DNA of 46,519 nt from assembly GCA_044375955.1 (NCBI GenBank), contig JBILLS010000013.1:1-46519 (forward strand). The letters run 5' to 3'. Numbering within the stretch: position 1 is the stretch's first letter; every line of letters begins with the position of its first letter. The notes under the pieces were generated by a model. That model saw only the letters and a list, made by a program, of their open reading frames with translations. It was not told where the DNA came from and searched no databases. Below are positions 19,389 to 27,133 of the stretch, one piece after another. The translations under genes were made by a program, and so were the position numbers. Origin of the DNA: VGCC01 sp044375955. Its GTDB lineage: Bacteria; Actinomycetota; Actinomycetes; S36-B12.

Positions 19389-20168
19389 TCAGGCCCACGG
19401 ACCGAGGCGATCCCAGGCTGCGTAGAGGACGACGGCCGTGGCAACCGCTGCATTGAGTGACTCCGCGTTCCCCGGCATGGGGATTCGCGCTTCGATGTCC
19501 GCGAGGGACCGGACGTCATGGCTCACACCCCGTGCTTCAGAACCCACCACCCAGCATGCATCGGCGGGGATCGAGGAATCGCGGAGCGCCGTGAAGACAT
19601 CGCGCGCCGCATCACCCGCGAGCACGACGATGGGACGGCCCGCGCGTCCGAGGCAGGACGCCACGGTTTCGATGGGAGCTTCGTTGACGATCGGCACGTT
19701 CAGCAGCGACCCCGCCGAAGCGCGCACCACCTTGCCATTGAATGCATCGACGCTCTGCGGACTGGTGATCAGCCCCGCACCCCCGACGGCGTCAATCGTG
19801 CGGATGATGGTTCCGAGGTTGCCCGGATCGGCGACGCCGTCGGCCCATACCAGCGGACCCGGGCGCCGGCACACCTCGTCCAGTGACCACGTGGGCTGCC
19901 GGCAGATCGCGATCACACCCTGAGGGGTTTCGGTCTCGCTCACCAGGGAACAGACGCGATCGGACATCACGGCATCCGGGGGTTGATCGAGCAGCCGGCT
20001 GCCCGCGTTGGTGGCCCAGACCTCGTCGCAGAGACCCGAGGCTCGAGCGGACACCACGCCGTCGGGTCCCTCGACCAGGAACAGTCCGGTTTCGCGACGA
20101 CCCGCGCGGGTCTTCAGCGATCGAACACGCGCAACCCGAGGTGAACGCGTCGAGGTGATCGAGTCCAA
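19389..20168 (-). CDS. SpoU/TrmH-family RNA 2'-O-methyltransferase
   Basis: SAM-dependent methylation of a ribose in rRNA or tRNA. The 259-residue protein has all three SPOUT knot motifs: motif 1 DPGNLGTIIRT at 114-124 (N117, R123), motif 2 GSEARGVS at 209-216, and motif 3 IPMPGNAESLNAAVATAV starting at 229, plus an N-terminal substrate-binding domain (VRSLKTRAGRRETGLFLVEG). Genes of this type follow rplT in many Actinobacteria (often called tsnR), but self-resistance to thiostrepton should not be inferred. The start is uncertain: a TTG at 20168, 12 bases after the rplT stop, is the only start codon near enough to give the usual N-terminus. Confidence 0.9.
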   Translation of the reverse strand: MDSITSTRSPRVARVRSLKTRAGRRETGLFLVEGPDGVVSARASGLCDEVWATNAGSRLLDQPPDAVMSDRVCSLVSETETPQGVIAICRQPTWSLDEVCRRPGPLVWADGVADPGNLGTIIRTIDAVGGAGLITSPQSVDAFNGKVVRASAGSLLNVPIVNEAPIETVASCLGRAGRPIVVLAGDAARDVFTALRDSSIPADACWVVGSEARGVSHDVRSLADIEARIPMPGNAESLNAAVATAVVLYAAWDRLGPWA

Positions 20169-20180
20169 GCGGACGAAGCG

Positions 20181-20543
20181 CTACTGGGCGGGTACAGCCG
20201 CGCGGGCCACATCCACCAACGACGTGAACGCCGCCGGATCGGAGACCGCGAGCTCGGCCAGCATGCGACGGTCCACCTCGACACCAGCGGCCTTCAACCC
20301 TTGGATGAAGCGGTTGTAGGTGATGCCGTTGGCGCGGGCACCGGCGTTGATGCGCTGGATCCAGAGTCGCCGGAAGTCGCCCTTGCGCGTGCGGCGGTCC
20401 GCATACGCGTAGACGAGTGAATGGGTGACCTGCTCCTTGGCCTTCCGATAGAGGCGTGAGCGCTGTCCCCGGTAACCGGATGCGCGCTCGAGCACCTCGC
20501 GGCGCTTCTTCTGAGCATTCACTGAACGCTTGACGCGTGCCAT
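20181..20543 (-). CDS. rplT: 50S ribosomal protein L20
   Basis: Binds 23S rRNA early in large-subunit assembly; in several bacteria it also represses its own operon. The 120-residue product has the family N-terminus ARVKRSVNAQKKRREVLERA and a typical globular C-terminal half (GDFRRLWIQRINAGAR). ATG 20543 follows a GGAAGGA ribosome binding site. It is the third gene after infC and rpmI, the standard order. I see no L20-type pseudoknot that I could define with confidence by eye. Confidence 0.99.
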   Translation of the reverse strand: MARVKRSVNAQKKRREVLERASGYRGQRSRLYRKAKEQVTHSLVYAYADRRTRKGDFRRLWIQRINAGARANGITYNRFIQGLKAAGVEVDRRMLAELAVSDPAAFTSLVDVARAAVPAQ

Positions 20544-20576
20544 GACTTGTCCTTCCTACGTACGTTTCGGGGTGGA

Positions 20577-20771
20577 TCAGCGACCGAGGAGCTTCTTGAC
20601 CTTCTTGACATCGGCCTTGGATACGACGTCGTCCGCCATCAGCCGACGAGTGCGCTTGGAGGACTTGACCTCCATCAGGTGGCGGCGGTTGGCCTGCTCG
20701 TGGGTGATCTTGCCCGAGCCGGTCACCTTGAAACGCTTCTTCGCACCACTGTGCGTCTTCTGCTTCGGCAT
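20577..20771 (-). CDS. rpmI: 50S ribosomal protein L35
   Basis: Small basic large-subunit protein, 64 residues. The sequence MPKQKTHSGAKKRFKVTGSG and the later HLMEVKSSKRTRRL are diagnostic. ATG 20771 lies 50 bases after the infC stop, preceded by AGAGGA about eight bases away. It is cotranscribed between infC and rplT. Confidence 0.99.
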   Translation of the reverse strand: MPKQKTHSGAKKRFKVTGSGKITHEQANRRHLMEVKSSKRTRRLMADDVVSKADVKKVKKLLGR

Positions 20772-20821
20772 CCTCTAGTCCTCTTCACTCGTCCGAACCG
20801 TGCTGGCTCGGAAGCCTTCTG

Positions 20822-21394
20822 TCAGGCGCTGTCGCGCTCTTCCTCGTCGCCGTCCCTGGCCACCTTCTTGCTTCCATCCGACTTACGCCGGTGGGGGGCA
20901 AGAACCATGAGCATGTTGCGTCCGTCCTGCTTGGGAGTGGCCTCGACGAAACCGAGTTCCTCGACGTCCTCCGCAAGTCTCGCCAACAACCGCAGACCCA
21001 GTTCGGGCCGGCTCTGCTCACGCCCGCGGAACATGATCGTGATCTTGACCTTGTCCCCGCCCCGCAGGAACCGCTCCACATGACCCTTCTTCGTTTCGTA
21101 GTCATGCGAGTCGATCTTCGGACGCAACTTCATCTCCTTGATGACCGTATGCGTCTGGTTCTTGCGGGATTCGCGCTCCTTGACGGCTGCCTCGTACTTG
21201 AACTTCCCGAAATCCATCAGTTTGCAGACCGGAGGCTTCGCCATGGGTGCCACCTCGACCAGGTCGAGATCGGCTTCCACCGCGAGCCGGAGTGCGTCTT
21301 CAATACGCACGATTCCGACCTGTTCACCGTTGGGTCCGACGAGACGTACCTCGGGAACGCGAATGCGGTCGTTGATTCGGACTTCGACGCTGAT
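20822..21394 (-). CDS. infC: Translation initiation factor IF-3 (ATC start codon)
   Basis: IF3 binds the 30S subunit and checks start-codon/initiator-tRNA pairing. The 190-residue product begins I-S-V-E-V-R-I-N-D-R-I-R-V-P-E and continues VRLVGPNGEQVGI, the standard IF3 N-terminus; the C-terminal domain contains KVKITIMFRGRE. The start is the ATC at 21392-21394: it is preceded by a full AAGGAGG (21399-21405) at four bases spacing, no ATG, GTG or TTG lies at a plausible place, and the only upstream in-frame start codon is 66 bases away within the structured leader. IF3 genes in other bacteria use AUU or AUC so that IF3 represses its own synthesis; the same is expected here. The C-terminal tail is acidic and lysine-rich (GSKKVARDGDEEERDSA). 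Confidence 0.95.
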   Translation of the reverse strand: MSVEVRINDRIRVPEVRLVGPNGEQVGIVRIEDALRLAVEADLDLVEVAPMAKPPVCKLMDFGKFKYEAAVKERESRKNQTHTVIKEMKLRPKIDSHDYETKKGHVERFLRGGDKVKITIMFRGREQSRPELGLRLLARLAEDVEELGFVEATPKQDGRNMLMVLAPHRRKSDGSKKVARDGDEEERDSA

Positions 21395-21562
21395 GGCGCC
21401 TCCTTGCTCACATGGACCCCAGGAACAGACGTCTTCCGTTCCTATGCAGGCAAGGTTCACGGCACGTTGTGCCGTTCCGACCTGGTCGACGCGGGCGCCG
21501 GCAGGTGGGGGAAACCCCGCTTACATGACCGTTAGGTCAGGAGGGGAAAGGGTAGCAGCCAC
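21395..21562 (-). promoter_or_regulatory. Structured leader of the infC-rpmI-rplT operon
   Basis: About 170 bases with no gene. In transcript order (minus strand): a possible -10 TACCCT (21549-21554; no good -35); an inverted repeat TGACC-TAAC-GGTCA (21526-21539); a GGGG-TTT-CCCC hairpin near 21507-21517; a perfect 7-bp hairpin ACGGCAC-AAC-GTGCCGT (21459-21475); a 9-bp hairpin AGGAACGGA-AGACG-TCTGTTCCT with one G-U pair (21421-21443); then AAGGAGG and the ATC start. The two strong hairpins lie right before the ribosome binding site, so control by IF3, L20 or attenuation is plausible. None ends in a T-run. Confidence 0.6.
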
Positions 21563-21982
21563 CTACTCCCCCCGACACCAGTCGGTCAGCACCCCATGCG
21601 GGATCACCACCTGGTGGGGGCCGGCCACGTCGACCACGACCGCCGCGGCCCCGTCGTCAAGTGCCGCCTCGGCGATCGCCCTGGCCGGTGCCGGCACCGG
21701 GCGGGCATCGGGGTTCCAGGCGTGGAGGGCATCGATACCGGTGAAGGCGAGCAACCCGCGCTCCCCGCGATCGTTGACGAGTGAGACCACGGCCATATGG
21801 GAATCCTTCTCCCCTCCCTCGGCGTCGACAGAATCCAGACGGGCGACAACGGCCACCAGGAGTCGGGATGAGGCCAGTGCCTCGGCGATGGCATTGCCCT
21901 CCCCCGCAGCAAGGATCGCGCGCAGCGCGGGATCAGCCGATCCGTCGTCGTCGCGGAAAGCCGATCCCTGCAGATCGATCAC
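21563..21982 (-). CDS. SseB-like domain protein of unknown role
   Basis: A 139-residue protein resembling the SseB N-terminal family, named for a Salmonella type III protein but widespread in Actinobacteria as uncharacterised cytosolic proteins. Visible are ALASSRLLVAVVARLD, MAVVSLVNDRGERGLLAFTGIDAL and the C-terminal GPHQVVIPHGVL, the typical small alpha/beta pattern. There is no signal peptide. I use the GTG at 21982, which overlaps the hisG stop by four bases (GTGA); a TTG at 21991 would add three residues. It closes the rib-his gene run, just before the infC leader. It has nothing visible to do with secretion. Confidence 0.72.
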   Translation of the reverse strand: MIDLQGSAFRDDDGSADPALRAILAAGEGNAIAEALASSRLLVAVVARLDSVDAEGGEKDSHMAVVSLVNDRGERGLLAFTGIDALHAWNPDARPVPAPARAIAEAALDDGAAAVVVDVAGPHQVVIPHGVLTDWCRGE

Positions 21983-22824
21983 AGGCGGCAAGCGTGGATG
22001 TCGGTGACGAGGATTCCCCGCGCACCGAGGTCGTACAGCTCATCCATGACCCGGTGCACATCGACACTGGGAACCATCGCGCGTACCGCGGACCAGTTCG
22101 GATCATGCAGGGGTGACACCGTGGGCGACTCGAATCCGGGTGTCACCGCACATGCCTGATCCAGCCGCTGATTGGGGATGTCATAGTCCACGAGAACGTA
22201 GGAACGCGCCACCATCACCCCATGGAGTCGGCGCACGAAGGTGTCGACGGCGGGTTGGTCGATCGCGCCGCGCGGCCGGATGAGCAGGGCCTCGGATACC
22301 AGGATCGGCTCTCCGAGCAACTCCAGTCCGGCACGACGCAGCGTCGTGCCGGTGGCAACGACATCGGCGACCGCATCGGCGACCCCGAGCGCGACAGCGT
22401 TCTCCACTGCTCCATCCAGATGGACGATGCGCACATCCACCGAGGAACGCTGCACCCACTCCGCGAGCAATCCCGCGTAGCTGGTGGCAACCCGAAGTCC
22501 CCGCAGGTCCTCGGGCTTCTTCGCGGTCGCCGCGGGAGCAGCGAGTCGAAAAGTGGACGGGGCGAATCCGAGTGGGATGACCTCCTCGGCCTGGGCCTGG
22601 GAATCAAGCAGCATGTCCTTGCCCGTGATCCCGAGATCGAGGGTGCCCTCACCCACGTAGAGCGCGATATCCCGCGGGCGCAGGAAGAAGAACTCGACAT
22701 CGTTCTCGGGATCCTGGATGGTCAGGTCACGAAGACCTGCACCGCGCAGGTACCCGGCTTCATTCAGCATGGCACGTGCAGGTTCGGCAAGTTGGCCCTT
22801 GTTCGGTACGGCGACGCGCAACAT
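21979..22824 (-). CDS. hisG: ATP phosphoribosyltransferase
   Basis: First step of histidine synthesis: joins ATP and PRPP. The 281-residue product is the long, HisZ-independent form with a C-terminal ACT-like regulatory domain (after about residue 210). Landmarks: N-terminus MLRVAVPNKGQLAEPA, the substrate loop LDLGITGKDML, and the PRPP-binding stretch VADAVADVVATGTTLR. ATG 22824 is two bases after the hisE stop. It sits with hisE apart from the main his operon, as in many Actinobacteria. Feedback inhibition by histidine is expected for this form. Confidence 0.97.
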   Translation of the reverse strand: MLRVAVPNKGQLAEPARAMLNEAGYLRGAGLRDLTIQDPENDVEFFFLRPRDIALYVGEGTLDLGITGKDMLLDSQAQAEEVIPLGFAPSTFRLAAPAATAKKPEDLRGLRVATSYAGLLAEWVQRSSVDVRIVHLDGAVENAVALGVADAVADVVATGTTLRRAGLELLGEPILVSEALLIRPRGAIDQPAVDTFVRRLHGVMVARSYVLVDYDIPNQRLDQACAVTPGFESPTVSPLHDPNWSAVRAMVPSVDVHRVMDELYDLGARGILVTDIHACRL

Positions 22825-22826
22825 GG

Positions 22827-23090
22827 TCACATCCTCCGATACACGTCGTCCAGGGTCACCTTGCTGGCAAGCATCAAAACCTGCGCGAAGTAGAGGAGTT
22901 GTGCGATCTCCTCCGCTGCCCGTTCCGGACTCTCGTACTCGGCGGCCATCCAGGCCTCGGCGGCCTCCTCGACGACCTTCTTCCCGACAGCATGCACGCC
23001 GGATTCCACGAGGCGCACCGTGCTGGACTCGGGGTCGTGCCGAGCGCACTTGTCGCGCAACTCGATGTAGAGATCGTCGAATGTCTTCAC
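22827..23090 (-). CDS. hisE: Phosphoribosyl-ATP pyrophosphatase
   Basis: Second step of histidine synthesis: hydrolyses phosphoribosyl-ATP to phosphoribosyl-AMP. The 87-residue protein is an all-alpha MazG-like pyrophosphatase; the metal-binding block KVVEEAAEAWMAA and later ERAAEEIAQLLYFAQVL are diagnostic. It is a stand-alone HisE, not fused to HisI. Start is GTG 23090, four bases after the ribH stop, and it is directly followed by hisG. Confidence 0.97.
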   Translation of the reverse strand: MKTFDDLYIELRDKCARHDPESSTVRLVESGVHAVGKKVVEEAAEAWMAAEYESPERAAEEIAQLLYFAQVLMLASKVTLDDVYRRM

Positions 23091-23094
23091 GCAC

Positions 23095-23565
23095 CTAGCC
23101 TAGGGCGCGGATCACACCCACCATGGCCAGGGCGGCGAGGGTCGCTTCCGCTCCCTTGTCCTCTGCCGACCCCGGAAGGCCTGCACGATCACGTGCCTGC
23201 TGCTCCGTGTCACAGGTCAAAAGTCCGAAACCGATCGGCAGGCCGGAGTCCAAACTCACACGGGTGATGCCATCGGTTGCCGCACGGCAGACGTAGTCGA
23301 AGTGCGGAGTTCCACCGCGGATGACGACTCCGAGCGCCACCAGTACATCGAAGCGACCCGTGGCAGCAGCAGCGGCGCATGCCAGCGGCAATTCGAAGCT
23401 CCCCGGAACCCAGATCACTTCCCAGCGCGCCCCGCGCTCGTCACAGGCGCGTGTCGCCCCGCCGACGAGTCCTTCCATGACCTGGTGATGCCAGGACGCA
23501 GCGATGATCGCCACGCGTGCATCTACGGCCGAGGTGTCCGTCGTCGGTCGTCCCGCCCCACTCAC
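23095..23565 (-). CDS. ribH: 6,7-dimethyl-8-ribityllumazine synthase
   Basis: Condenses the pyrimidine precursor with dihydroxybutanone phosphate. The 156-residue product has the family landmarks SFELPLACAAA, the active-site region GVVIRGGTPHFDYV with the catalytic-type histidine, and FGLLTCDTEQQARDRAG. It begins at GTG 23565 in a four-base overlap with the ribBA stop and has the usual length for the icosahedral or pentameric enzyme. Confidence 0.97.
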   Translation of the reverse strand: MSGAGRPTTDTSAVDARVAIIAASWHHQVMEGLVGGATRACDERGARWEVIWVPGSFELPLACAAAAATGRFDVLVALGVVIRGGTPHFDYVCRAATDGITRVSLDSGLPIGFGLLTCDTEQQARDRAGLPGSAEDKGAEATLAALAMVGVIRALG

Positions 23566-24872
23566 GGTGCACTCCGTGGATCCCCGAGGTCATGACCCAT
23601 ACGGGTCACCTTGGTCCTCAGATATTCGCGATTGTGGTCGTTGCTGTCGATCACCAGGGGGACGCGCTCACTGATCGTGAGTCCATAGCCCTCGAGTCCC
23701 GCGCGCTTTGCCGGATTGTTGGTGAGTAGCCGCATCGATCGCACGCCGAGGTCGGCGAGGATCTGCGCACCCGTGCCGTAGTCGCGTGCGTCCGCCGGGA
23801 GTCCGAGGTCCAGGTTGGCATCCACCGTGTCACGTCCGGTGTCCTGCAGGGCGTAGGCCCGCAACTTGTCGAGCAGCCCGATTCCGCGACCCTCATGCCC
23901 CTTGACGTACAGCACCACCCCGCGGCCCGCCTCGGCCACCTGACGCATGGCGGCGTGCAACTGCGGACCGCAGTCACAACGCAGTGACGCGAAGACATCT
24001 CCGGTCAAGCACTCGGAGTGGACGCGGACAAGCACATCCTCTCCATCCCCGATCTCGCCCACCAGCAGAGCGACGTGCTCCGATCCGTCGATCGTGCTGC
24101 GATAGCCGTGGGCCGTGAACGTCCCGAACTCGGTGGGCAGCGGAACCACGGCCACCCGCTCGATCTGGGATTCGTTGCGCCGCCGGAACCGAATCAGGTC
24201 CTCGATGGAGATGAGTACGAGTCCGTGCTCGTCGGCGAAGGCACGGCACTCCGGTGCCCGCATCATCGACCCGTCGTCGTTGACCAGTTCGCACAGAGCA
24301 CCAGCCGGGTTGAGCTTCGCCATCCGGGTGAGATCGACGGCGGCCTCGGTATGGCCAGCGCGGCGCAACACTCCACCGGGCACCGCACGCAGGGGCATGA
24401 CGTGACCGGGCCGCGTCAGTTCATAGGGCTCCGTGGCACTGTCCGCGAGCACCTTGATCGTCAGCGCGCGATCGGCTGCCGAAATGCCCGTACTCACTAC
24501 ATCACGCGCATCGACCGAGACCGCGTACGCCGTCCCCTTGCGGTCCTCATTGACCGCGGTCATGGGGGGAAGTCCGAGACGGTCGAGGTCCTCTCCCATC
24601 ATCCCGACACATACGTAGCCCGAGGTATGACGGATCATGAAGCCAACCAACTCCGGTGTCGCCATTTGAGCGGCGAAGATGAGATCGCCTTCGTTCTCCC
24701 GATCCGCATCGTCGATCACGACGATCGGCTTGCCCGAGCGCAATTCGCGAAGTGCATCCTCGATCGAGTCCAGACGCACCTCGCCTCCAATGGTGGGCGG
24801 CATCGCCGCCGCCTCGGCATCCGCGGCATCGGAGTCCGAGGTTGCCGCGAAGAGTTCGTCGGCCGGAATCAT
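23562..24872 (-). CDS. ribBA: Bifunctional 3,4-dihydroxy-2-butanone-4-phosphate synthase / GTP cyclohydrolase II
   Basis: Supplies both precursors of riboflavin. The first half (about 31-230) is DHBP synthase with the acidic loop DDADRENEGDL at 54-64, RPGHVMPL at 154-161 and GHTEAAVDL. The second half (about 235-430) is GTP cyclohydrolase II with zinc ligands C288, C299 and C301 in HSECLTGDVFASLRCDCG. The 436-residue length fits the fusion. The first 30 residues are acidic and alanine-rich and look disordered. ATG 24872 overlaps the ribE stop by four bases. Confidence 0.98.
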   Translation of the reverse strand: MIPADELFAATSDSDAADAEAAAMPPTIGGEVRLDSIEDALRELRSGKPIVVIDDADRENEGDLIFAAQMATPELVGFMIRHTSGYVCVGMMGEDLDRLGLPPMTAVNEDRKGTAYAVSVDARDVVSTGISAADRALTIKVLADSATEPYELTRPGHVMPLRAVPGGVLRRAGHTEAAVDLTRMAKLNPAGALCELVNDDGSMMRAPECRAFADEHGLVLISIEDLIRFRRRNESQIERVAVVPLPTEFGTFTAHGYRSTIDGSEHVALLVGEIGDGEDVLVRVHSECLTGDVFASLRCDCGPQLHAAMRQVAEAGRGVVLYVKGHEGRGIGLLDKLRAYALQDTGRDTVDANLDLGLPADARDYGTGAQILADLGVRSMRLLTNNPAKRAGLEGYGLTISERVPLVIDSNDHNREYLRTKVTRMGHDLGDPRSAP

Positions 24873-25459
24873 CGTGACTCCAGCAATCGCTCCACGTACT
24901 TCGCCAGGACATCGACCTCGATGTTCACCCGGTCTCCCACAGCCCGGGCGCCCAGGGTGGTTTCAGTGAGAGTCGTCGGAATCAGGGAGACGGCGAAGCC
25001 ACTGCCATCGACGGACACGATCGTCAACGATACGCCGTCAACGCAGATCGATCCCTTCTCCACCATGTAGCGGGTCATGGGCTCGGGGACCGCGATGCGC
25101 AGCACGGTCCAGTCGACATGCGGGTCGATCGACGTGATGATCCCGGTGCAGTCAACGTGACCCTGAACGATGTGTCCGCCCAGACGATCCGACATCCGCA
25201 CCGCGCGCTCGAGGTTCACCGATGCACCGGACTGCAGGTCACCCAGCGAACTGCGCTGCACGGTCTCCAGCATGACGTCGGCGTCGAACCCCTCGGACGT
25301 CGGATCGACGACAGTCAGGCAGACACCGTTCACCGCGATGGAGTCGCCCGGGTGGACACCGTCCATCACATCGGGTGCGTCGATGCGCATCCGCAGAGCC
25401 TCGGGACGCGTCTCCAGACGGGCGACGCGACCACGGGCCTCGACTATGCCGGTGAACAT
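24869..25459 (-). CDS. ribE: Riboflavin synthase alpha chain
   Basis: Dismutates two lumazine molecules to riboflavin. The 196-residue product contains the two homologous lumazine-binding repeats: MFTGIVEARG ... GDSIAVNGVCLTV in the first half and GHIVQGHVDCTG ... GSICVDGVSLTIV in the second. I chose ATG 25459 because family members start MFTG and AAGGGGGTG lies just before it; a GTG at 25465 that overlaps the ribD stop is the alternative. Also called ribC in Gram-positives. Confidence 0.97.
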   Translation of the reverse strand: MFTGIVEARGRVARLETRPEALRMRIDAPDVMDGVHPGDSIAVNGVCLTVVDPTSEGFDADVMLETVQRSSLGDLQSGASVNLERAVRMSDRLGGHIVQGHVDCTGIITSIDPHVDWTVLRIAVPEPMTRYMVEKGSICVDGVSLTIVSVDGSGFAVSLIPTTLTETTLGARAVGDRVNIEVDVLAKYVERLLESR

Positions 25460-25461
25460 CG

Positions 25462-26451
25462 TCACCCCCTTCCCGGGACCGCAATGATGCGCACATCATT
25501 CCCGACTTTGTCAACGCTGTTGACATCGAGGGTACGGAACAGGCCGGGACTGAGGACCGCACCCGGGCCCTGGCCCAGATAGATCGGGGCGATCAACCAG
25601 ATGACCTCGTCCACTCGATCGGCGGCGAGCAGTGCACCGGCCACCGTGGGACCGCCCTCGACGAGGACCTCGCGCACCCCCAGATCGAAGAGCTCCGTGA
25701 GGGCCGCATCCGCATCATGGGTCCGACACTGATGGAAGGGGGCGTCGGAATCACGGAGAGCCGCGCCCGAGGGGAGGTCCCGCGTGCCCCAGGCCACCCG
25801 TAGCGGTTGACCCGCAGCGAGGACGGGGGCCTCGCGCACGGTGAGGTGTGGATCGTCGGTGAGCACGGTCCCGGTTCCCACCATCACCGCTTGCGCGCTC
25901 GCGCGAAGGGAGTGCACGTAGCGCCGGGCTTCCTCTCCCGTGAGCGCTAACTCCTCCCCCGCAGGTCCAGCGACCCGTCCATCGATCGATACCGCCATCT
26001 TCAGGCGCACGAACGGCCACCCGCGTGCCGAGGCGATCAGCCATTCCCGGTTGACCGCCGTCGCCTCCTCGACCATCACGCCACCGATCACCTCACACCC
26101 GGCCTCGGTGAGAACGCTGGCGCCACCACCGGCATCGGTGGGGTCGTCAATGGCGTACACGACCCGTGTGATGCCTGCGTCGATCAGCGCCGCCACGCAC
26201 GGACCGGTACGGCCCACGTGTCGACACGGCTCGAGGGACACGACGGCGGTTGCACCGCGGGCACGGTCACCCGCATCCTCGAGTGCGGCGATCTCGGCGT
26301 GCGCAGTTCCCGAACCTCGATGGAAACCACGCCCGATGATCTGTCCCCGATCGTCGACGATGACACATCCCACCCGTGGGTTCCTCCCGCGGGGAGCCTG
26401 CGGATCACAGGCCAGGACGAGCGCCTCGCACATCGCCTCATTCCACGTCAC
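25462..26451 (-). CDS. ribD: Bifunctional diaminohydroxyphosphoribosylaminopyrimidine deaminase / 5-amino-6-(5-phosphoribosylamino)uracil reductase
   Basis: Second and third steps of the GTP branch of riboflavin synthesis. The N-terminal deaminase has zinc ligands H51 (HAE, proton shuttle E53), C76 (PC) and C85, spaced C-x8-C. The C-terminal half (about 150-329) is the NADPH-dependent reductase with LKMAVSIDGRVA and VLVEGGPTVAGALL. 329 residues. GTG 26451 overlaps the rpe stop by four bases (GTGA), which decides the start over the much longer frame to 26562. No FMN riboswitch can fit here; if one regulates the pathway it is outside this window. Confidence 0.97.
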   Translation of the reverse strand: MTWNEAMCEALVLACDPQAPRGRNPRVGCVIVDDRGQIIGRGFHRGSGTAHAEIAALEDAGDRARGATAVVSLEPCRHVGRTGPCVAALIDAGITRVVYAIDDPTDAGGGASVLTEAGCEVIGGVMVEEATAVNREWLIASARGWPFVRLKMAVSIDGRVAGPAGEELALTGEEARRYVHSLRASAQAVMVGTGTVLTDDPHLTVREAPVLAAGQPLRVAWGTRDLPSGAALRDSDAPFHQCRTHDADAALTELFDLGVREVLVEGGPTVAGALLAADRVDEVIWLIAPIYLGQGPGAVLSPGLFRTLDVNSVDKVGNDVRIIAVPGRG

Positions 26452-27113
26452 CGTGCGGCCGCCTCGGCGCGCGCGCGAAGTGCTTGGACGGTCGCGGCCG
26501 GATCCCCCGATCGGTAGACCACCGACCCGGCGACGAAGACGTTCGCACCTGCCTCGGCACACAGGCCGATGGTGTCTTCCGTGACTCCACCATCAACCTG
26601 CACCCAGATGTCGAGTCCGGTGCCGTCTGCGCGCCGGCGCGCCTCGCGCACCTTCGGCAGCATCGCATCGAGAAATGGCTGTCCGCCCCAGCCGGGTTCC
26701 ACCGTCATGATCAGGACCATGTCGACGAAGGGAAGGTAGGCATCGATCGCCGTGATGTCCGTGGCGGGTTTGAGTGCGATTGCACTGCGCGCACCCGCAC
26801 TGCGGATAGATCTCGCGGTCATCCCTGGGTCACGGGCCGCTTCGACATGGAAGGTGACGCTGTAGCAGCCGGCCTCGGCGTATCGCGGAGCCCAGGTGTC
26901 CGGATCCTCGATCATGAGGTGCACATCCGCGGGGATGTCCGATCCTGCGATCACCGATTCGACTACCGGAAGACCGAACGTGAGATTGGGAACGAAGTGG
27001 GCGTCCATCACATCGAGGTGGATCATGTCCGCGACGGCTGACACGCGCGCGACCTCCTCATGCAGCCGTGACAGATCCGCGTTCAGCACGCTCGGAGAGA
27101 TCAGGAGACCCAC
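26448..27113 (-). CDS. rpe: Ribulose-phosphate 3-epimerase
   Basis: Interconverts ribulose-5-phosphate and xylulose-5-phosphate; ribulose-5-phosphate is also the RibBA substrate, which fits its place just before the rib genes. The 221-residue TIM barrel shows ISPSVLNADLS, the metal/active-site block HLDVMDAHFVPN (D34, H39 region), and MTVEPGWGGQPF. Start GTG 27113 gives the family N-terminus; a TATCCT hexamer ends six bases before it, so a leaderless local transcript is possible. It begins 20 bases after the rsmB stop. Confidence 0.97.
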   Translation of the reverse strand: MGLLISPSVLNADLSRLHEEVARVSAVADMIHLDVMDAHFVPNLTFGLPVVESVIAGSDIPADVHLMIEDPDTWAPRYAEAGCYSVTFHVEAARDPGMTARSIRSAGARSAIALKPATDITAIDAYLPFVDMVLIMTVEPGWGGQPFLDAMLPKVREARRRADGTGLDIWVQVDGGVTEDTIGLCAEAGANVFVAGSVVYRSGDPAATVQALRARAEAAAR

Positions 27114-27133
27114 GGCGTCAGGATAGGGCGCGC

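Noticed and set aside
19389..20168. Thiostrepton-resistance methyltransferase
   Set aside because: SpoU-type genes next to rplT are often labelled tsnR, but this is a housekeeping position and the sequence alone does not support self-resistance.
25459..26451. FMN riboswitch controlling the rib genes
   Set aside because: rpe, ribD, ribE, ribBA and ribH overlap or abut without any untranslated stretch long enough for the aptamer.
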